Source: Stenotrophomonas africana (lineage in GTDB: Bacteria; Pseudomonadota; Gammaproteobacteria; Xanthomonadales; Xanthomonadaceae). Taken from it: DNA of 64,000 nt. The stretch is taken from NCBI RefSeq assembly GCF_013004645.1, contig NZ_JABEME010000012.1:1-64000 (forward strand), given 5' to 3'. Both the position numbers and the translations under genes were made by a program. This document shows positions 35,799 through 46,680 of the stretch, piece by piece (the first letter of the stretch is position 1; every line of letters begins with the position of its first letter). The notes beneath the pieces are model-generated. The model saw nothing but the letters and a program-made list of their open reading frames with translations. It searched no databases and was not told where the DNA came from.

Positions 35799-36542
35799 TC
35801 AAAGCAACGCCAGATACCCGCGCACCGTGGCATCCAGTCCGTCATACAGCGCCTCGCCGATCAGCGCGTGGCCGATCGACACCTCCAGCACCTCCGGCAC
35901 GTGGGCCAGGAAGTCACGCAGGTTGTCCTGCGACAGGTCATGGCCGGCGTTGACCCCCAGTCCCACTGCCTGCGCACGGCGCGCGGCGGTGGCGAACAGC
36001 GCCAGCATCGCGTCGGCATCGCCGGCCGCGTGGGCTTCCGCATAGGGGCCGGTATACAGCTCGATGCGATCGGCGCCGACTTCGGCCGCCTGCTCCAGCA
36101 GTGGGTTGCCCGCGTCGACAAACAGGCTGACGCGGCAGCCCAGTGCTTTCAGTTCCGCAACCAGCGGGCGCAGTCGCTCGGCATCGCGCTCGAAGTCAAA
36201 ACCGTGATCGGACGTGATCTGCCCATCGCCATCCGGCACCAGGGTGGCCTGCGCCGGGCGGATCTGTTCGCACAGCGGCAGCAGGCCCGGGTAGCCCTCG
36301 CGCGGTGGCGCGAACGGGTTGCCTTCGATGTTGAACTCGACACCCCGCACGCGGGTCAGCATGGACAGCGCCAGCACGTCCTCGGCGGTGATATGGCGGC
36401 GGTCCGGCCGCGGGTGCACGGTGATGCCATGCGCACCGGCATCCAGGCAGGCCTGGGCGGCACGCACCACGTCCGGTTCGGCACCGCCGCGCGAATTGCG
36501 CAGGACGGCGATCTTGTTGACGTTGACGCTGAGCTGGGTCAT
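35799..36542 (-). CDS. pdxJ: Pyridoxine 5'-phosphate synthase
   Basis: 247 residues, a TIM barrel that condenses 1-deoxyxylulose 5-phosphate with aminoacetone phosphate in vitamin B6 synthesis. Visible signatures: [17 protein letters not shown] (about 3-19), [13 protein letters not shown] (about 38-50), LFVDAGN and [13 protein letters not shown] (about 198-210). It is 9 bases after the 89-residue membrane protein gene and 310 bp from cls, so these three may form one unit. pdxA is not in the window; recO, era and rnc, common pdxJ neighbours, are also absent. Confidence 0.96.
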   Translation of the reverse strand: MTQLSVNVNKIAVLRNSRGGAEPDVVRAAQACLDAGAHGITVHPRPDRRHITAEDVLALSMLTRVRGVEFNIEGNPFAPPREGYPGLLPLCEQIRPAQATLVPDGDGQITSDHGFDFERDAERLRPLVAELKALGCRVSLFVDAGNPLLEQAAEVGADRIELYTGPYAEAHAAGDADAMLALFATAARRAQAVGLGVNAGHDLSQDNLRDFLAHVPEVLEVSIGHALIGEALYDGLDATVRGYLALL

Positions 36543-36551
36543 GGAACGGAA

Positions 36552-36821
36552 CTACTTGGAAAGAGGGGACGGATCGTGATCGTTGGCGTCTTCGTTGCGG
36601 CGGGCCTGGGCCTGCTCGCGCAGGCGGCGCAGCTCCTCGGCATCGACCAGGGTGGCGGGGTCGCGCTGAAGGTCGCCGAAGCGGGCCACATAGCGGCCGC
36701 GCACCCAGGCCAGCAGGAAGGCGAGGGCGGCCAGCAGGCACAGGCTCATCAGCCCCGCGCTGGGCGTCTTCAGTGCGAAGGCAAAGCAGCCCAGCGCCAG
36801 CAGCAGGTACAACCAGTACAT
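36552..36821 (-). CDS. Small membrane protein, 89 residues
   Basis: Two hydrophobic segments (about 2-17, YWLYLLLALGCFAFAL, and 24-42, LMSLCLLAALAFLLAWV) are followed by a charged cytoplasmic tail with a short coiled stretch (DAEELRRLREQAQARRNED). GGGGAG lies 8 bases before the ATG at 36821. It sits between cls and pdxJ in the same direction. The tail pattern is common in small inner-membrane proteins of xanthomonads; no function known. Confidence 0.75.
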   Translation of the reverse strand: MYWLYLLLALGCFAFALKTPSAGLMSLCLLAALAFLLAWVRGRYVARFGDLQRDPATLVDAEELRRLREQAQARRNEDANDHDPSPLSK

Positions 36822-36861
36822 AGTCGGGCTCCCCGGGTGATCGCCGCAGTGTAGCGCTGCG

Positions 36862-38322
36862 TCAGAGCAGCGGCGAGGCCAGCCGGGCGAAGGCCTCGGG
36901 CAGGCGGTGCAGCCACAACGAGCGGCCGGCCTGGTCGTGCACCCGCGTGGAACGGTCGAATTCGCCCTGCAGCAGTTCGGCCAGCGCGGCGACGCGGTCA
37001 CGGTCGCTGATCATCATCGACAGCTCGAAGTTCAGCCGGAAGCTGCGGTGGTCGAAGTTGGCGCTGCCGACGATGCAGACATCGTCATCGGCGATGAAGG
37101 CCTTGGTATGCAGCATGCGCGGGCCGTACTCGTAGATCTTCACCCCCGCGTGCAGCAGCTCGTCGAAATAGGAGCGTGCGGCCTGGGTGACGAACCAGGA
37201 GTCGCTCATCTTCGGCACCAGCAGGCGCACGTCCAGGCCGCCCAGCGCGGCCGAAGTCAGGGCCATCCGCGCCGCTTCGCCGGGCACGAAGTAGGGCGTC
37301 ACCAGCCACACGCGCTCGTGTGCTTCCTGGATGGCTGCCACGTGCAGGCGGTGGATGGTTTCCCAGCCCGAGTCCGGGCCGGATACCAGCACCTGGGCGT
37401 TGATCGGGCCGTCGCCGCGCAGCGGCATGTCGGCTGGCCACAGGCGGGCGATGTCCATGCGCGAGGGATCCTGCCCGCTGGCGTAGAGCCAGTCCTCGGC
37501 AAATACCAGCTGCAGGCTGCGCACTACATGGCCGCGGATGCGCATGTGCAGGTCGCGGTAGGCGTCCGACTTGCGGCTTTCGTCCTCGTCGTCGGTGATG
37601 TTGATGCCACCGGTAAACGCCAGCCGGCCATCGACGATCACCAGCTTGCGGTGGGTGCGCAGGTTCAACCAGGGGCGCTTGAAGGGCTTCAGCAGCTGCC
37701 GTGGGTGGAACCAGATCGCTTCACCACCGGCGTCGAGCAGCGGCTGCAGGAAGCGGCGGGGCAGGGCGGAAGAGCCCACGGCATCGAGCAGCAGGCGCAC
37801 CTGCACGCCGGCCTGTGCGCGCTCGACCAGGGCGTCACGCAGGGCGGTGCCGGCATGGTCCGGGTTGAAGATGTAGTACTCCAGATGCACGTGGTCGCGT
37901 GCCTGCGCGACGGCCTCAAGCAGCGCCGCGTAGGTCGCCGCGCCGTCCACCAGCCAGGTCACTTCGGTGGCGCTGCTCGGCGCAAGCCCTGTCGTGGCCT
38001 GGGCGATCTTGGCCAGCTCGGTGCAGTCGGCATCGGGCGGGCAGACGTCGCTGTAGTGCTCCATGCCCGACCGCGCGCGGCCACGGCGCAGGCGCTGCCG
38101 CTTCACCTTCTGCGGGCCCAGCAGGTAGTAGATGAAGAGACCCAGGTAGGGCAGCAACGCCAGTGACAGGATCCAGCTCAGCGTGGCCACCGGTTCGCGC
38201 TTCTGCAGCATGATCCAGCCTGCCAGCGCGAACAGGTACAGCAGGTAGGCCACCGCCAAGATCGTGCCGAGATGGGCGATGCCGTCAAGCCAGTGGCGCA
38301 GGGAGTCGAAGAGGGCGAGCAT
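36862..38322 (-). CDS. cls: Cardiolipin synthase (phospholipase D family)
   Basis: 486 residues from the ATG at 38322; more upstream in-frame codons exist but precede the membrane segments. Two N-terminal membrane helices (about 18-36 and 44-62) are followed by two PLD domains with HKD motifs: HRKLVIVDGRLAFTGG (about 225-240) and HTKAFIADDDVCIVGSANFD (about 405-424). It makes cardiolipin from two phosphatidylglycerols in the inner membrane. ClsA versus ClsB cannot be settled here, but two membrane helices favour ClsA. Confidence 0.92.
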   Translation of the reverse strand: MLALFDSLRHWLDGIAHLGTILAVAYLLYLFALAGWIMLQKREPVATLSWILSLALLPYLGLFIYYLLGPQKVKRQRLRRGRARSGMEHYSDVCPPDADCTELAKIAQATTGLAPSSATEVTWLVDGAATYAALLEAVAQARDHVHLEYYIFNPDHAGTALRDALVERAQAGVQVRLLLDAVGSSALPRRFLQPLLDAGGEAIWFHPRQLLKPFKRPWLNLRTHRKLVIVDGRLAFTGGINITDDEDESRKSDAYRDLHMRIRGHVVRSLQLVFAEDWLYASGQDPSRMDIARLWPADMPLRGDGPINAQVLVSGPDSGWETIHRLHVAAIQEAHERVWLVTPYFVPGEAARMALTSAALGGLDVRLLVPKMSDSWFVTQAARSYFDELLHAGVKIYEYGPRMLHTKAFIADDDVCIVGSANFDHRSFRLNFELSMMISDRDRVAALAELLQGEFDRSTRVHDQAGRSLWLHRLPEAFARLASPLL

Positions 38323-38355
38323 CCGCCGATCATAGCGGCCCCGGCCATCCGGCAT

Positions 38356-38386
38356 GAAAAAAAACGCCCCTGTTTCCAGGGGCGTC
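38356..38386 (-). terminator. Intrinsic terminator of the exbD end of the TonB operon
   Basis: On the minus strand ACGCCCCTG GAAA CAGGGGCGT is followed by eight Ts, 39 bases after the last exbD stop. It separates this operon from cls. Confidence 0.92.
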
Positions 38387-38424
38387 TGCAGTCGCGTCAT
38401 GACTGTTGTGTTGCGGTGTAACGA

Positions 38425-38838
38425 TTACTGCTGCACAAAACCGATCTTCTTCATCTGAGCATTCTTCGCGGCGGCCAGAACCTTGGCCATCACGTCGTAC
38501 TCGGAATCCGGGCTGGCGTCGATGCGCAGTTCCGGCTGGTTGGTCGGGTCACGCTGGACCTCCTGCTCCATCCGCTGCTGCAGCTCGCTGGTATTGATCG
38601 GGCTGTTGTTCCACGAGACCTGGTTGCTGGCGTCGATCTTCAGTTCGATCGGCGGCGGCGGTTCGACCAGCTGCGGCGGTGGATTGAGCACGCGCTGCGG
38701 CAGGTCCACGGCGATCGGGTACGTCATGATCGGCGCGGTCACGATGAAGATGATCAGCAGAACCAGCATCACGTCCACGAGGGGCGTGACGTTGATGTCT
38801 GCCATGGGGCCCTTGCCACCACCACTACTGAATGCCAT
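38425..38838 (-). CDS. exbD2: ExbD-family biopolymer transport protein, second copy
   Basis: 137 residues. One membrane helix ([18 protein letters not shown], about 19-36) carries the conserved Asp of the proton path, and a periplasmic domain follows. The N-terminus [20 protein letters not shown] is almost the same as the upstream exbD, but the periplasmic part differs (Pro-rich [18 protein letters not shown]). It is three bases after exbD1. In Xanthomonas the second ExbD is reported to be dispensable for iron uptake but needed in plant interaction; whether that applies here is inference. Confidence 0.93.
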   Translation of the reverse strand: MAFSSGGGKGPMADINVTPLVDVMLVLLIIFIVTAPIMTYPIAVDLPQRVLNPPPQLVEPPPPIELKIDASNQVSWNNSPINTSELQQRMEQEVQRDPTNQPELRIDASPDSEYDVMAKVLAAAKNAQMKKIGFVQQ

Positions 38839-38841
38839 GGC

Positions 38842-39267
38842 TTATTGCCCCTTTTCTTTGGTCGCGACGAAGCCGACGTCCAGCATGCCCTGCTCCTGCG
38901 CGACCTTGGTCAGGTCGTTGATGACGCGCATCTTGGTGGTGCGGTCACCACGCAGGTTCAGCGGCGGCTGCGGGGTCTGCTGGGCGGCGGTCGCCAAGCG
39001 CGACTCGAGAGTCTGCTTGTTGATTTCTTCGTCGTTCCAGTAGATCGAGCCGTCTTCCTTGACTGCCAGGGTGATCGGTCCGGAACGCTTTTCAGCGTCT
39101 TCCGGCTTCTGGATCAGGTTGGCTTCCGGCAGATCCACCTTGACCTTGTGGGACATCAGGGGCGCCGTGATGATGAAGATGATCAGCAGCACCAGCATCA
39201 CGTCCACGAGGGGCGTAACGTTGATGTCGGCCATGGGGCCGCCGCTGTTACCACTACTGAAAGCCAT
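38842..39267 (-). CDS. exbD: ExbD-family biopolymer transport protein, first copy
   Basis: 141 residues. Helix [19 protein letters not shown] (about 18-36) has the proton-path Asp, then a periplasmic TolR-like fold (IYWNDEEINKQTLESRL, VINDLTKVAQEQGM). It works with ExbB to turn proton-motive force into TonB movement. It lies 62 bp after exbB. Confidence 0.94.
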   Translation of the reverse strand: MAFSSGNSGGPMADINVTPLVDVMLVLLIIFIITAPLMSHKVKVDLPEANLIQKPEDAEKRSGPITLAVKEDGSIYWNDEEINKQTLESRLATAAQQTPQPPLNLRGDRTTKMRVINDLTKVAQEQGMLDVGFVATKEKGQ

Positions 39268-39329
39268 AACGGGCTCCGTCTAGATCTTGGTGACTACTTA
39301 CGTTCGTCGCAGGGTGACGCGCGCCGCAA

Positions 39330-40091
39330 TTAGCGGACGCGCGAGCCGGTGGCGAAGAAGTCGTGCAGGTCGTGCGCGAAGGTATCGAACTTGCTGATGG
39401 TCGCGCTGTTGATCTTGCTGAAGAAGTTGAAGGCGAACACGGCCGGGATCGCGACGAACAGACCGATCGCGGTCATGATCAGCGCTTCACCCACCGGGCC
39501 GGCAACGGCGTCGATCGAAGCGGAGCCGGTGGCACCGATCTTGATCAGCGCGCCGTAGATGCCCCACACGGTACCCAGCAGACCGACGAACGGAGCGGTT
39601 GCACCGACGGTGGCCAGCAGGGTCATGCCCGACTGCAGCTTGTTGCTTTCGCGGGTGACGGCCTGACGCAGAGCGCGGTCGACGAACTCCGAACGGCTCA
39701 GGTTCTCACCCACGCCGCCGGTGGCGCCGCCTTCAGCGCGCTGGTGGTGGGCAGCAGCCTGGGCAGCGTCCAGGGCGATCTTGGAGAACGGCTCGGAAGC
39801 CGGCTGTTCTTCCATCGCACGGATGGCGTCCTGCGCGTTCGGGGTATCCCAGAACAGGCTGACGACGCGATCAGCGGCGCTCTTCAGGCGGGTGGCACGG
39901 AAGATGTTGATGACGGTCCAGTACCAGGACATGGCCGACATGGCGATCAGGGTCAGCAGCACGACCCAGGAAACCGCGAAATCACCCGGCTTGGTGGTCA
40001 TTTCGTGGATCAGGTGCTCGAAGCCCATCTGCGACAGGGCGTTGGACGGATTGCCCCCGGCAGCAGCGGCGATGAAAATTTCCTGCAGCAT
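39330..40091 (-). CDS. exbB: ExbB, TonB-system proton channel (MotA/TolQ family)
   Basis: 253 residues with three membrane helices: about 35-58 (after DFAVSWVVLLTLIAMSAMSW), 150-175 (MTLLATVGATAPFVGLLGTV) and 195-220 (EALIMTAIGLFVAIPAVFAF). The TolQ/ExbB signature APFVGLLGTVWGI is clear. AAAGGTAAGC precedes the ATG. It is between tonB (94 bp upstream) and exbD. Confidence 0.95.
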   Translation of the reverse strand: MLQEIFIAAAAGGNPSNALSQMGFEHLIHEMTTKPGDFAVSWVVLLTLIAMSAMSWYWTVINIFRATRLKSAADRVVSLFWDTPNAQDAIRAMEEQPASEPFSKIALDAAQAAAHHQRAEGGATGGVGENLSRSEFVDRALRQAVTRESNKLQSGMTLLATVGATAPFVGLLGTVWGIYGALIKIGATGSASIDAVAGPVGEALIMTAIGLFVAIPAVFAFNFFSKINSATISKFDTFAHDLHDFFATGSRVR

Positions 40092-40185
40092 GACGCTTAC
40101 CTTTGTTGTGTGTGGTGATAAAGGGTGTAGCTAAGCTAAACAATCGAACCGGGAGCGGGGGTGGCCAGGCGGCCACCCGGACGCA

Positions 40186-40854
40186 TCAGTTCAGCGCAAA
40201 GTTGACCGGGACGCGAACGCGACCTGCCGCCTTCTTACCGCCAGATTCAGCGGCGTTGAAGCGCCACTTGCGAGCCGCTTCCATCGCAGCACGGTCCAGG
40301 TCGCGGTTACGGCTGGACTTTTCCACCGTGACATTGGTGACGTTGCCGCTGGCATCGACATCAATGATCAGGATCACTTCGCCCTGGATACCAGCGCGGA
40401 AGGCTGCCGGCGGGTAGCGCGGCGGATTCATGGCCTTCGACGAGATGTCCACGCTGGCCTCGATCGAGGTCGCAGGTGCCGGCGGCGCGGGCGGCGATGG
40501 CGGGGTGACGATATCGCTCGGGCGCGGTTCCGGCACGTCCACGACCGGCGCCTGCGGCGGCGGGGGGACCGGCGACGGCTTCGGCGGCGACAGATTCTTC
40601 ACCGGCGGCGGCGGAGTATCTGTCGGCGGCGGCGGCGGCGGCGGCGGGGGCGGCGGCGGCGGTGCGTCGACGATGGTCACCATGACGTTACGCTCCTTCT
40701 CAGCCACGGCCTTGGGGGCCACAGCGGGGATCAGGAGCATCATGAAGGCGGCCAGATGCAGGGCGATTACAAACGCGATGCCGACGATGCGAGGCCAGCT
40801 CAGCCCCTTGTCATCGGGTTGTTCGTACCGGTGAACGACTAGTTGTTCCGTCAT
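40186..40854 (-). CDS. tonB: TonB energy-transducing protein
   Basis: 222 residues from the ATG at 40854. The N-terminal helix (about 25-45, IVGIAFVIALHLAAFMMLL) includes the conserved Ser/His motif region of TonB anchors. A long Pro-rich spacer follows (13 consecutive Pro near residue 65, then PKPSPVPPPPQAPVV). The C-terminal TonB domain runs from about 140 (NPPRYPPAAFRAGIQGEVIL) to VPVNFALN. It should serve the two receptors in this window and others. The poly-Pro tract reads as CGG/GGC repeats on the plus strand and may vary in length between strains. Confidence 0.95.
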   Translation of the reverse strand: MTEQLVVHRYEQPDDKGLSWPRIVGIAFVIALHLAAFMMLLIPAVAPKAVAEKERNVMVTIVDAPPPPPPPPPPPPPTDTPPPPVKNLSPPKPSPVPPPPQAPVVDVPEPRPSDIVTPPSPPAPPAPATSIEASVDISSKAMNPPRYPPAAFRAGIQGEVILIIDVDASGNVTNVTVEKSSRNRDLDRAAMEAARKWRFNAAESGGKKAAGRVRVPVNFALN

Positions 40855-40997
40855 GCGCCAAGAGCTCAATAGTGGGGCCGGGATGCCGGGGGCGGAATCC
40901 CTGATCAGCGGTGCATGACACCGCAGGAACCTCCAAGCTTATACCAATCCTGAGCGCCTGCGCATCAACTGGGCAGGCATTCAGGCGTTATTCCTAC

Positions 40998-42185
40998 TTA
41001 CTTCAGGTTGATGATTTTTTTGGCATCAGCCTGGTTCTTCACACCCTTCGCCAGCGCCTGCTGGGCGGCCTGCTTGGCCTCCGGGATGCGACCTTCGGCA
41101 TGCAGGACGCGTGCCAGGTTCAGGTAGGTCTCACCGTCCTTGGACAGCGGGGCAGCCTTCTGCCACGCATCGATCGCCTGCGGCACCTGGTCGGAGTAGT
41201 AGTAGGACTGGGCCAGCGCCAGGTAGACCTGGTAGTCCGGCTTCAGGATGCCCTTCTGCAACCCTTCGTTGATGACCGCGATGACGTCCTTTTCCTTGTG
41301 TTCGGTGTTGGCATAGATCGAGTACAGCTGCTTGTACTCGCGCTCTTCGGTGAGCTGGCCGCTGCTGCGCAGCTTGTCCATCACCGCAGCCGCCTTGTCC
41401 ATCTGGTCGGCCTGCATGTACATGCTGGCCAGGTTCAGCTGGGCCTTCTTGTCATTGGGGTTCTTGGCAGCCAGGGCCTCGGCTTCCTTGACCGCTTCAC
41501 CGGACTGGCCGGCTTCGGACAGGGCCGCCATCAGCAGCTGGTTCCAGTTGTCCTTCGGTTCGGTCGAGCCAGCGATGGCCTGCTTCAGCACCGGGATCGC
41601 TTCCTGGTAGCGCTCCAGCTGGTACAGCGCCTGGCCCTTGGCGATCAGCTCTTCCGGCTTGGTCGACTTGCTCTCGGCGAAGTACTTGTCGAGAGTGGCC
41701 AGGCCTTCGGCGGTCTTGTCTTCCTGCAGTTCCAGCTGGCCCAGCATCAGCATCGACTGGAAGTGGCCGTTGTTGTCCAGGCCGTTGAACTGCAGGACCT
41801 GCTTCAGGTAGGCGATCGCCGCTGCGGTGTCGTCGGTCTGGTAGGCGGCCTGCGAGGCCAGCTGTGCGGCCAGCGACTTGTCGTACTCGTTCGCGGCGCT
41901 GTCAGCCAGGATTGCGTCGGCCTGCGTGCGGGTCTCCGGGAACTTTTCCTTGTTGTAGCTGTCGATCATTTTCTGCAGCTTGCTGCCCAGCTTGGCCGAA
42001 GCCTTGACCGTCGGCTCCTGGCGGGTCGCGTTCGGGTACAGCACCTCGGCCTTGGCCTGCTTGCCGCCGCGGTTGCCGCGCTCGGAGGAGCGCGAGGACT
42101 GCGCGAAGGCATCGGTGACCACGGCGCCGGTCAGGGCGGTCGCGACGAGGACGGAAAGCACAGCTTTGTGGTTACGGAAAATCAT
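40998..42185 (-). CDS. Periplasmic TPR-repeat protein upstream of tonB
   Basis: 395 residues. A Sec signal ends at TDAFAQS. The mature chain has about eight tetratricopeptide-like helix pairs (e.g. LIAKGQALYQLERYQEAIPV, KKAQLNLASMYMQADQMDKA, VYLALAQSYYYSDQVPQAID). Position 143 bp upstream of tonB, same strand, suggests involvement in TonB function. TonB2 systems of Vibrio and Shewanella use a TPR protein (TtpC-like) as an extra component, a comparison by context only. The 132-bp leader includes a TGCTGTATTGCA box. Confidence 0.82.
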   Translation of the reverse strand: MIFRNHKAVLSVLVATALTGAVVTDAFAQSSRSSERGNRGGKQAKAEVLYPNATRQEPTVKASAKLGSKLQKMIDSYNKEKFPETRTQADAILADSAANEYDKSLAAQLASQAAYQTDDTAAAIAYLKQVLQFNGLDNNGHFQSMLMLGQLELQEDKTAEGLATLDKYFAESKSTKPEELIAKGQALYQLERYQEAIPVLKQAIAGSTEPKDNWNQLLMAALSEAGQSGEAVKEAEALAAKNPNDKKAQLNLASMYMQADQMDKAAAVMDKLRSSGQLTEEREYKQLYSIYANTEHKEKDVIAVINEGLQKGILKPDYQVYLALAQSYYYSDQVPQAIDAWQKAAPLSKDGETYLNLARVLHAEGRIPEAKQAAQQALAKGVKNQADAKKIINLK

Positions 42186-42281
42186 CGTTCACCTCGATCG
42201 AACCGCCGGTTAGCGGCAAAGTCGGACTGTCAGAAAAATCTGAGCCGCCAAACGTATCAGAAACAGATGGCGTGAGAAATC

Positions 42282-42310
42282 GTTTTATGTGCTGCAATAC
42301 AGCATAAAAC
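42282..42310. promoter_or_regulatory. 29-base near-palindrome between the M48 and TPR genes
   Basis: GTTTTATGTGCTG and CAGCATAAAAC flank a CAATA centre. On the minus strand it follows the M48 stop codon, so it may be a weak terminator. It also lies about 100 bases upstream of the TPR-tonB operon and contains TGCTGTATTGCA, which is also found upstream of the receptor at 9656-11926 (11979-11990). Confidence 0.4.
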
Positions 42311-42317
42311 TGCGCAC

Positions 42318-43124
42318 TCATCCGCACTTTGGCCGCAGTCCGGCCGCCTGCGCCTGCTGATAGACCGGCGTCAGAGCCGGTGCATCGCGCCGCAGTTCCT
42401 GGATCCGGTTGGCCGGGTCAGGGTGCGTGGAGAGCCATTGTGGGCTGCGACCGCCACTGGCGGCCATCATGTTCTGCCACAGATCGACCGCCTGGGCCGG
42501 GTTGAAGCCGGCCTGCGCCATCAGTCGCTGGCCGATCACATCGGCCTCGCTCTCCTGGGTGCGCGAGCCGGGCAGCAGGAAGGCGGTCTGCGCGCCCATC
42601 CCGCCAAGCTGGTTCACGGTGCTGGCGGCACCCTCGCCGTAGGCGGCCCCGGCGAGCGCGCCGAGCACGGCCAGGCCGGTCTGCGCGCCCATCTGCCGGG
42701 TGATGCGCTCTTCGTGGTGGCGAGCGATGACATGGCCGATTTCGTGGCCGATTACGGCAGCCAGCTGGTCCTGGTTCTTGGCGACGGTGAAGATGCCGGT
42801 GTTCACGCCCACCTTGCCGCCGGGGAGGGCGAAGGCATTGGGCTCCTTGTCGACGAACACCGCGGTCTCCCACCGTACGCCACGGTACTGGGCAGGCAGC
42901 TGCGCGACCAGCGCGTTGACCACACATTGCACGTAGCCGTTCTGGCGGCCGTCGGTGCTGATCTTTTCCTTCTGCTTGGTTTCGGCGAACGCCTGTGCAC
43001 CCAGCTGGTCCAGCTGCGCCTGTGATACGCCGCCCACCATCTGCCGGCGCCCGGTCGGCGACGTCGTGGTCGCGCAGGCGCTGACCAGGGTGGTGATGAC
43101 AAGGGCCAGCAGCAGTTGTTTCAT
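42318..43124 (-). CDS. M48-family metallopeptidase lipoprotein
   Basis: 268 residues. Start at 43124 with GGGGGAG 6 bases before it. The lipobox is VSAC (Cys about 17). The zinc site is HEIGH (about 126-130) with the third ligand Glu in QESEADVIG (about 196-204), as in BepA/LoiP/YggG-type outer-membrane quality-control proteases. After it comes the M48 signature STHPDPANRIQEL (about 236-248). It probably degrades misfolded envelope proteins. Confidence 0.92.
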   Translation of the reverse strand: MKQLLLALVITTLVSACATTTSPTGRRQMVGGVSQAQLDQLGAQAFAETKQKEKISTDGRQNGYVQCVVNALVAQLPAQYRGVRWETAVFVDKEPNAFALPGGKVGVNTGIFTVAKNQDQLAAVIGHEIGHVIARHHEERITRQMGAQTGLAVLGALAGAAYGEGAASTVNQLGGMGAQTAFLLPGSRTQESEADVIGQRLMAQAGFNPAQAVDLWQNMMAASGGRSPQWLSTHPDPANRIQELRRDAPALTPVYQQAQAAGLRPKCG

Positions 43125-43195
43125 GGAAGCTCCCCCGTGTTCATAGGCGCAGTGTGTAGCGTAGCGGCTTAATCTTTCGTCAAGCGGACACGGCG

Positions 43196-44041
43196 TTACG
43201 TTGACCCCAGGAACACCATCGCGGCAAGCGCGACAGCATTGTTCAGCGCATGCGCGGTGATCGCCGCCCACAGCGTACCGGTGCGCTGGTAGAGCCAGCA
43301 GAACGCGGCGCCCATGCCGCCATAGACCAGCCACAACTGGGCCATCCCCAGCAGCGAATTCTTGCTCAGGCCGGGCACTTCATGCACCAGCGCGAAGGCC
43401 AGGCTGCTGAGGATGATGCCCAGCCAGGGGCGGCCCGCCTGCCACAGGCGCCCGAACAACACGCGGCGGAACAGCAGCTCCTCGTAAGCCGGGGCGAGCA
43501 CCACGGCAAACAGCACCAGGAACAGCGGGAAACGCGCGATCGCGTTCTGCATCAGTTCCACGTTGGTCGGCACCGGCTCGATGCCGAACTGCCTGGCCAG
43601 GAACGCGATGCCGTTGCTGCCGAGCACGATCAGCGTGGCCACCAGCAGTGTCCAGCCCCAGGTCGAGGGCCGCCGCAGTGCCTGGCGGGAGGCGAGGCGT
43701 TCGTCCGCATTGGCGGGACGGCGCCAGAAGTACAACAGCAGTGCGGCGCCTCCGGTGGCAATCAACGCCATCAGGATCTGCGCCAGCGCACCCGGCTGGC
43801 CAACCGCCGCGCCGATTGCATCAGGCGACAGCACGCCGCCATTGGCCTCCGCGTTGGCACGACTGACCATGATCGCGCGGTAGAACCCCCACAAAAGCCC
43901 GGTGATCATGCTCAGGCCGAACAGGGTGACGGCGGCAATGCCCAGGTCAATGAAGAAGCCCGCCAACGGGGAACCGGCACGCGGCGCGACCGAAGCCGGC
44001 GGAATCGGGGGCGGGGCGGAAACCGGGGCGGATGCGGACAT
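43196..44041 (-). CDS. CPBP-family intramembrane metalloprotease
   Basis: 281 residues from the ATG at 44041. A Pro/Ala-rich N-terminus (SAPPPIPPASVAPRAGSP) is followed by six to eight hydrophobic segments. The CAAX-protease/bacteriocin-processing (ABI) motifs are EELLFRRVLFGRLW (EE-x3-R, about 194-207) and FALVHEVPGL (about 224-233), with a third histidine near the C-terminus (ITAHALNNAVAL). Substrate unknown; related proteins give self-immunity or mature peptides, but no peptide gene is adjacent. Confidence 0.88.
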   Translation of the reverse strand: MSASAPVSAPPPIPPASVAPRAGSPLAGFFIDLGIAAVTLFGLSMITGLLWGFYRAIMVSRANAEANGGVLSPDAIGAAVGQPGALAQILMALIATGGAALLLYFWRRPANADERLASRQALRRPSTWGWTLLVATLIVLGSNGIAFLARQFGIEPVPTNVELMQNAIARFPLFLVLFAVVLAPAYEELLFRRVLFGRLWQAGRPWLGIILSSLAFALVHEVPGLSKNSLLGMAQLWLVYGGMGAAFCWLYQRTGTLWAAITAHALNNAVALAAMVFLGST

Positions 44042-44108
44042 CAGGTACCTGCGTTCAAGGGTCGAAGGCCGGCGCGCCTCCCCGCGCACCGGCCGTGTCC
44101 CGATTGTG

Positions 44109-46643
<2,535 letters not shown>

Positions 46644-46680
46644 TTATACCAGCCGGGGTCTAAAGGCCCTGATGTGCCCA

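Noticed and set aside
40626..40672. GGC-rich run as a microsatellite or regulatory repeat
   Set aside because: It encodes the poly-Pro spacer of TonB and is explained by protein function, though its length may vary.
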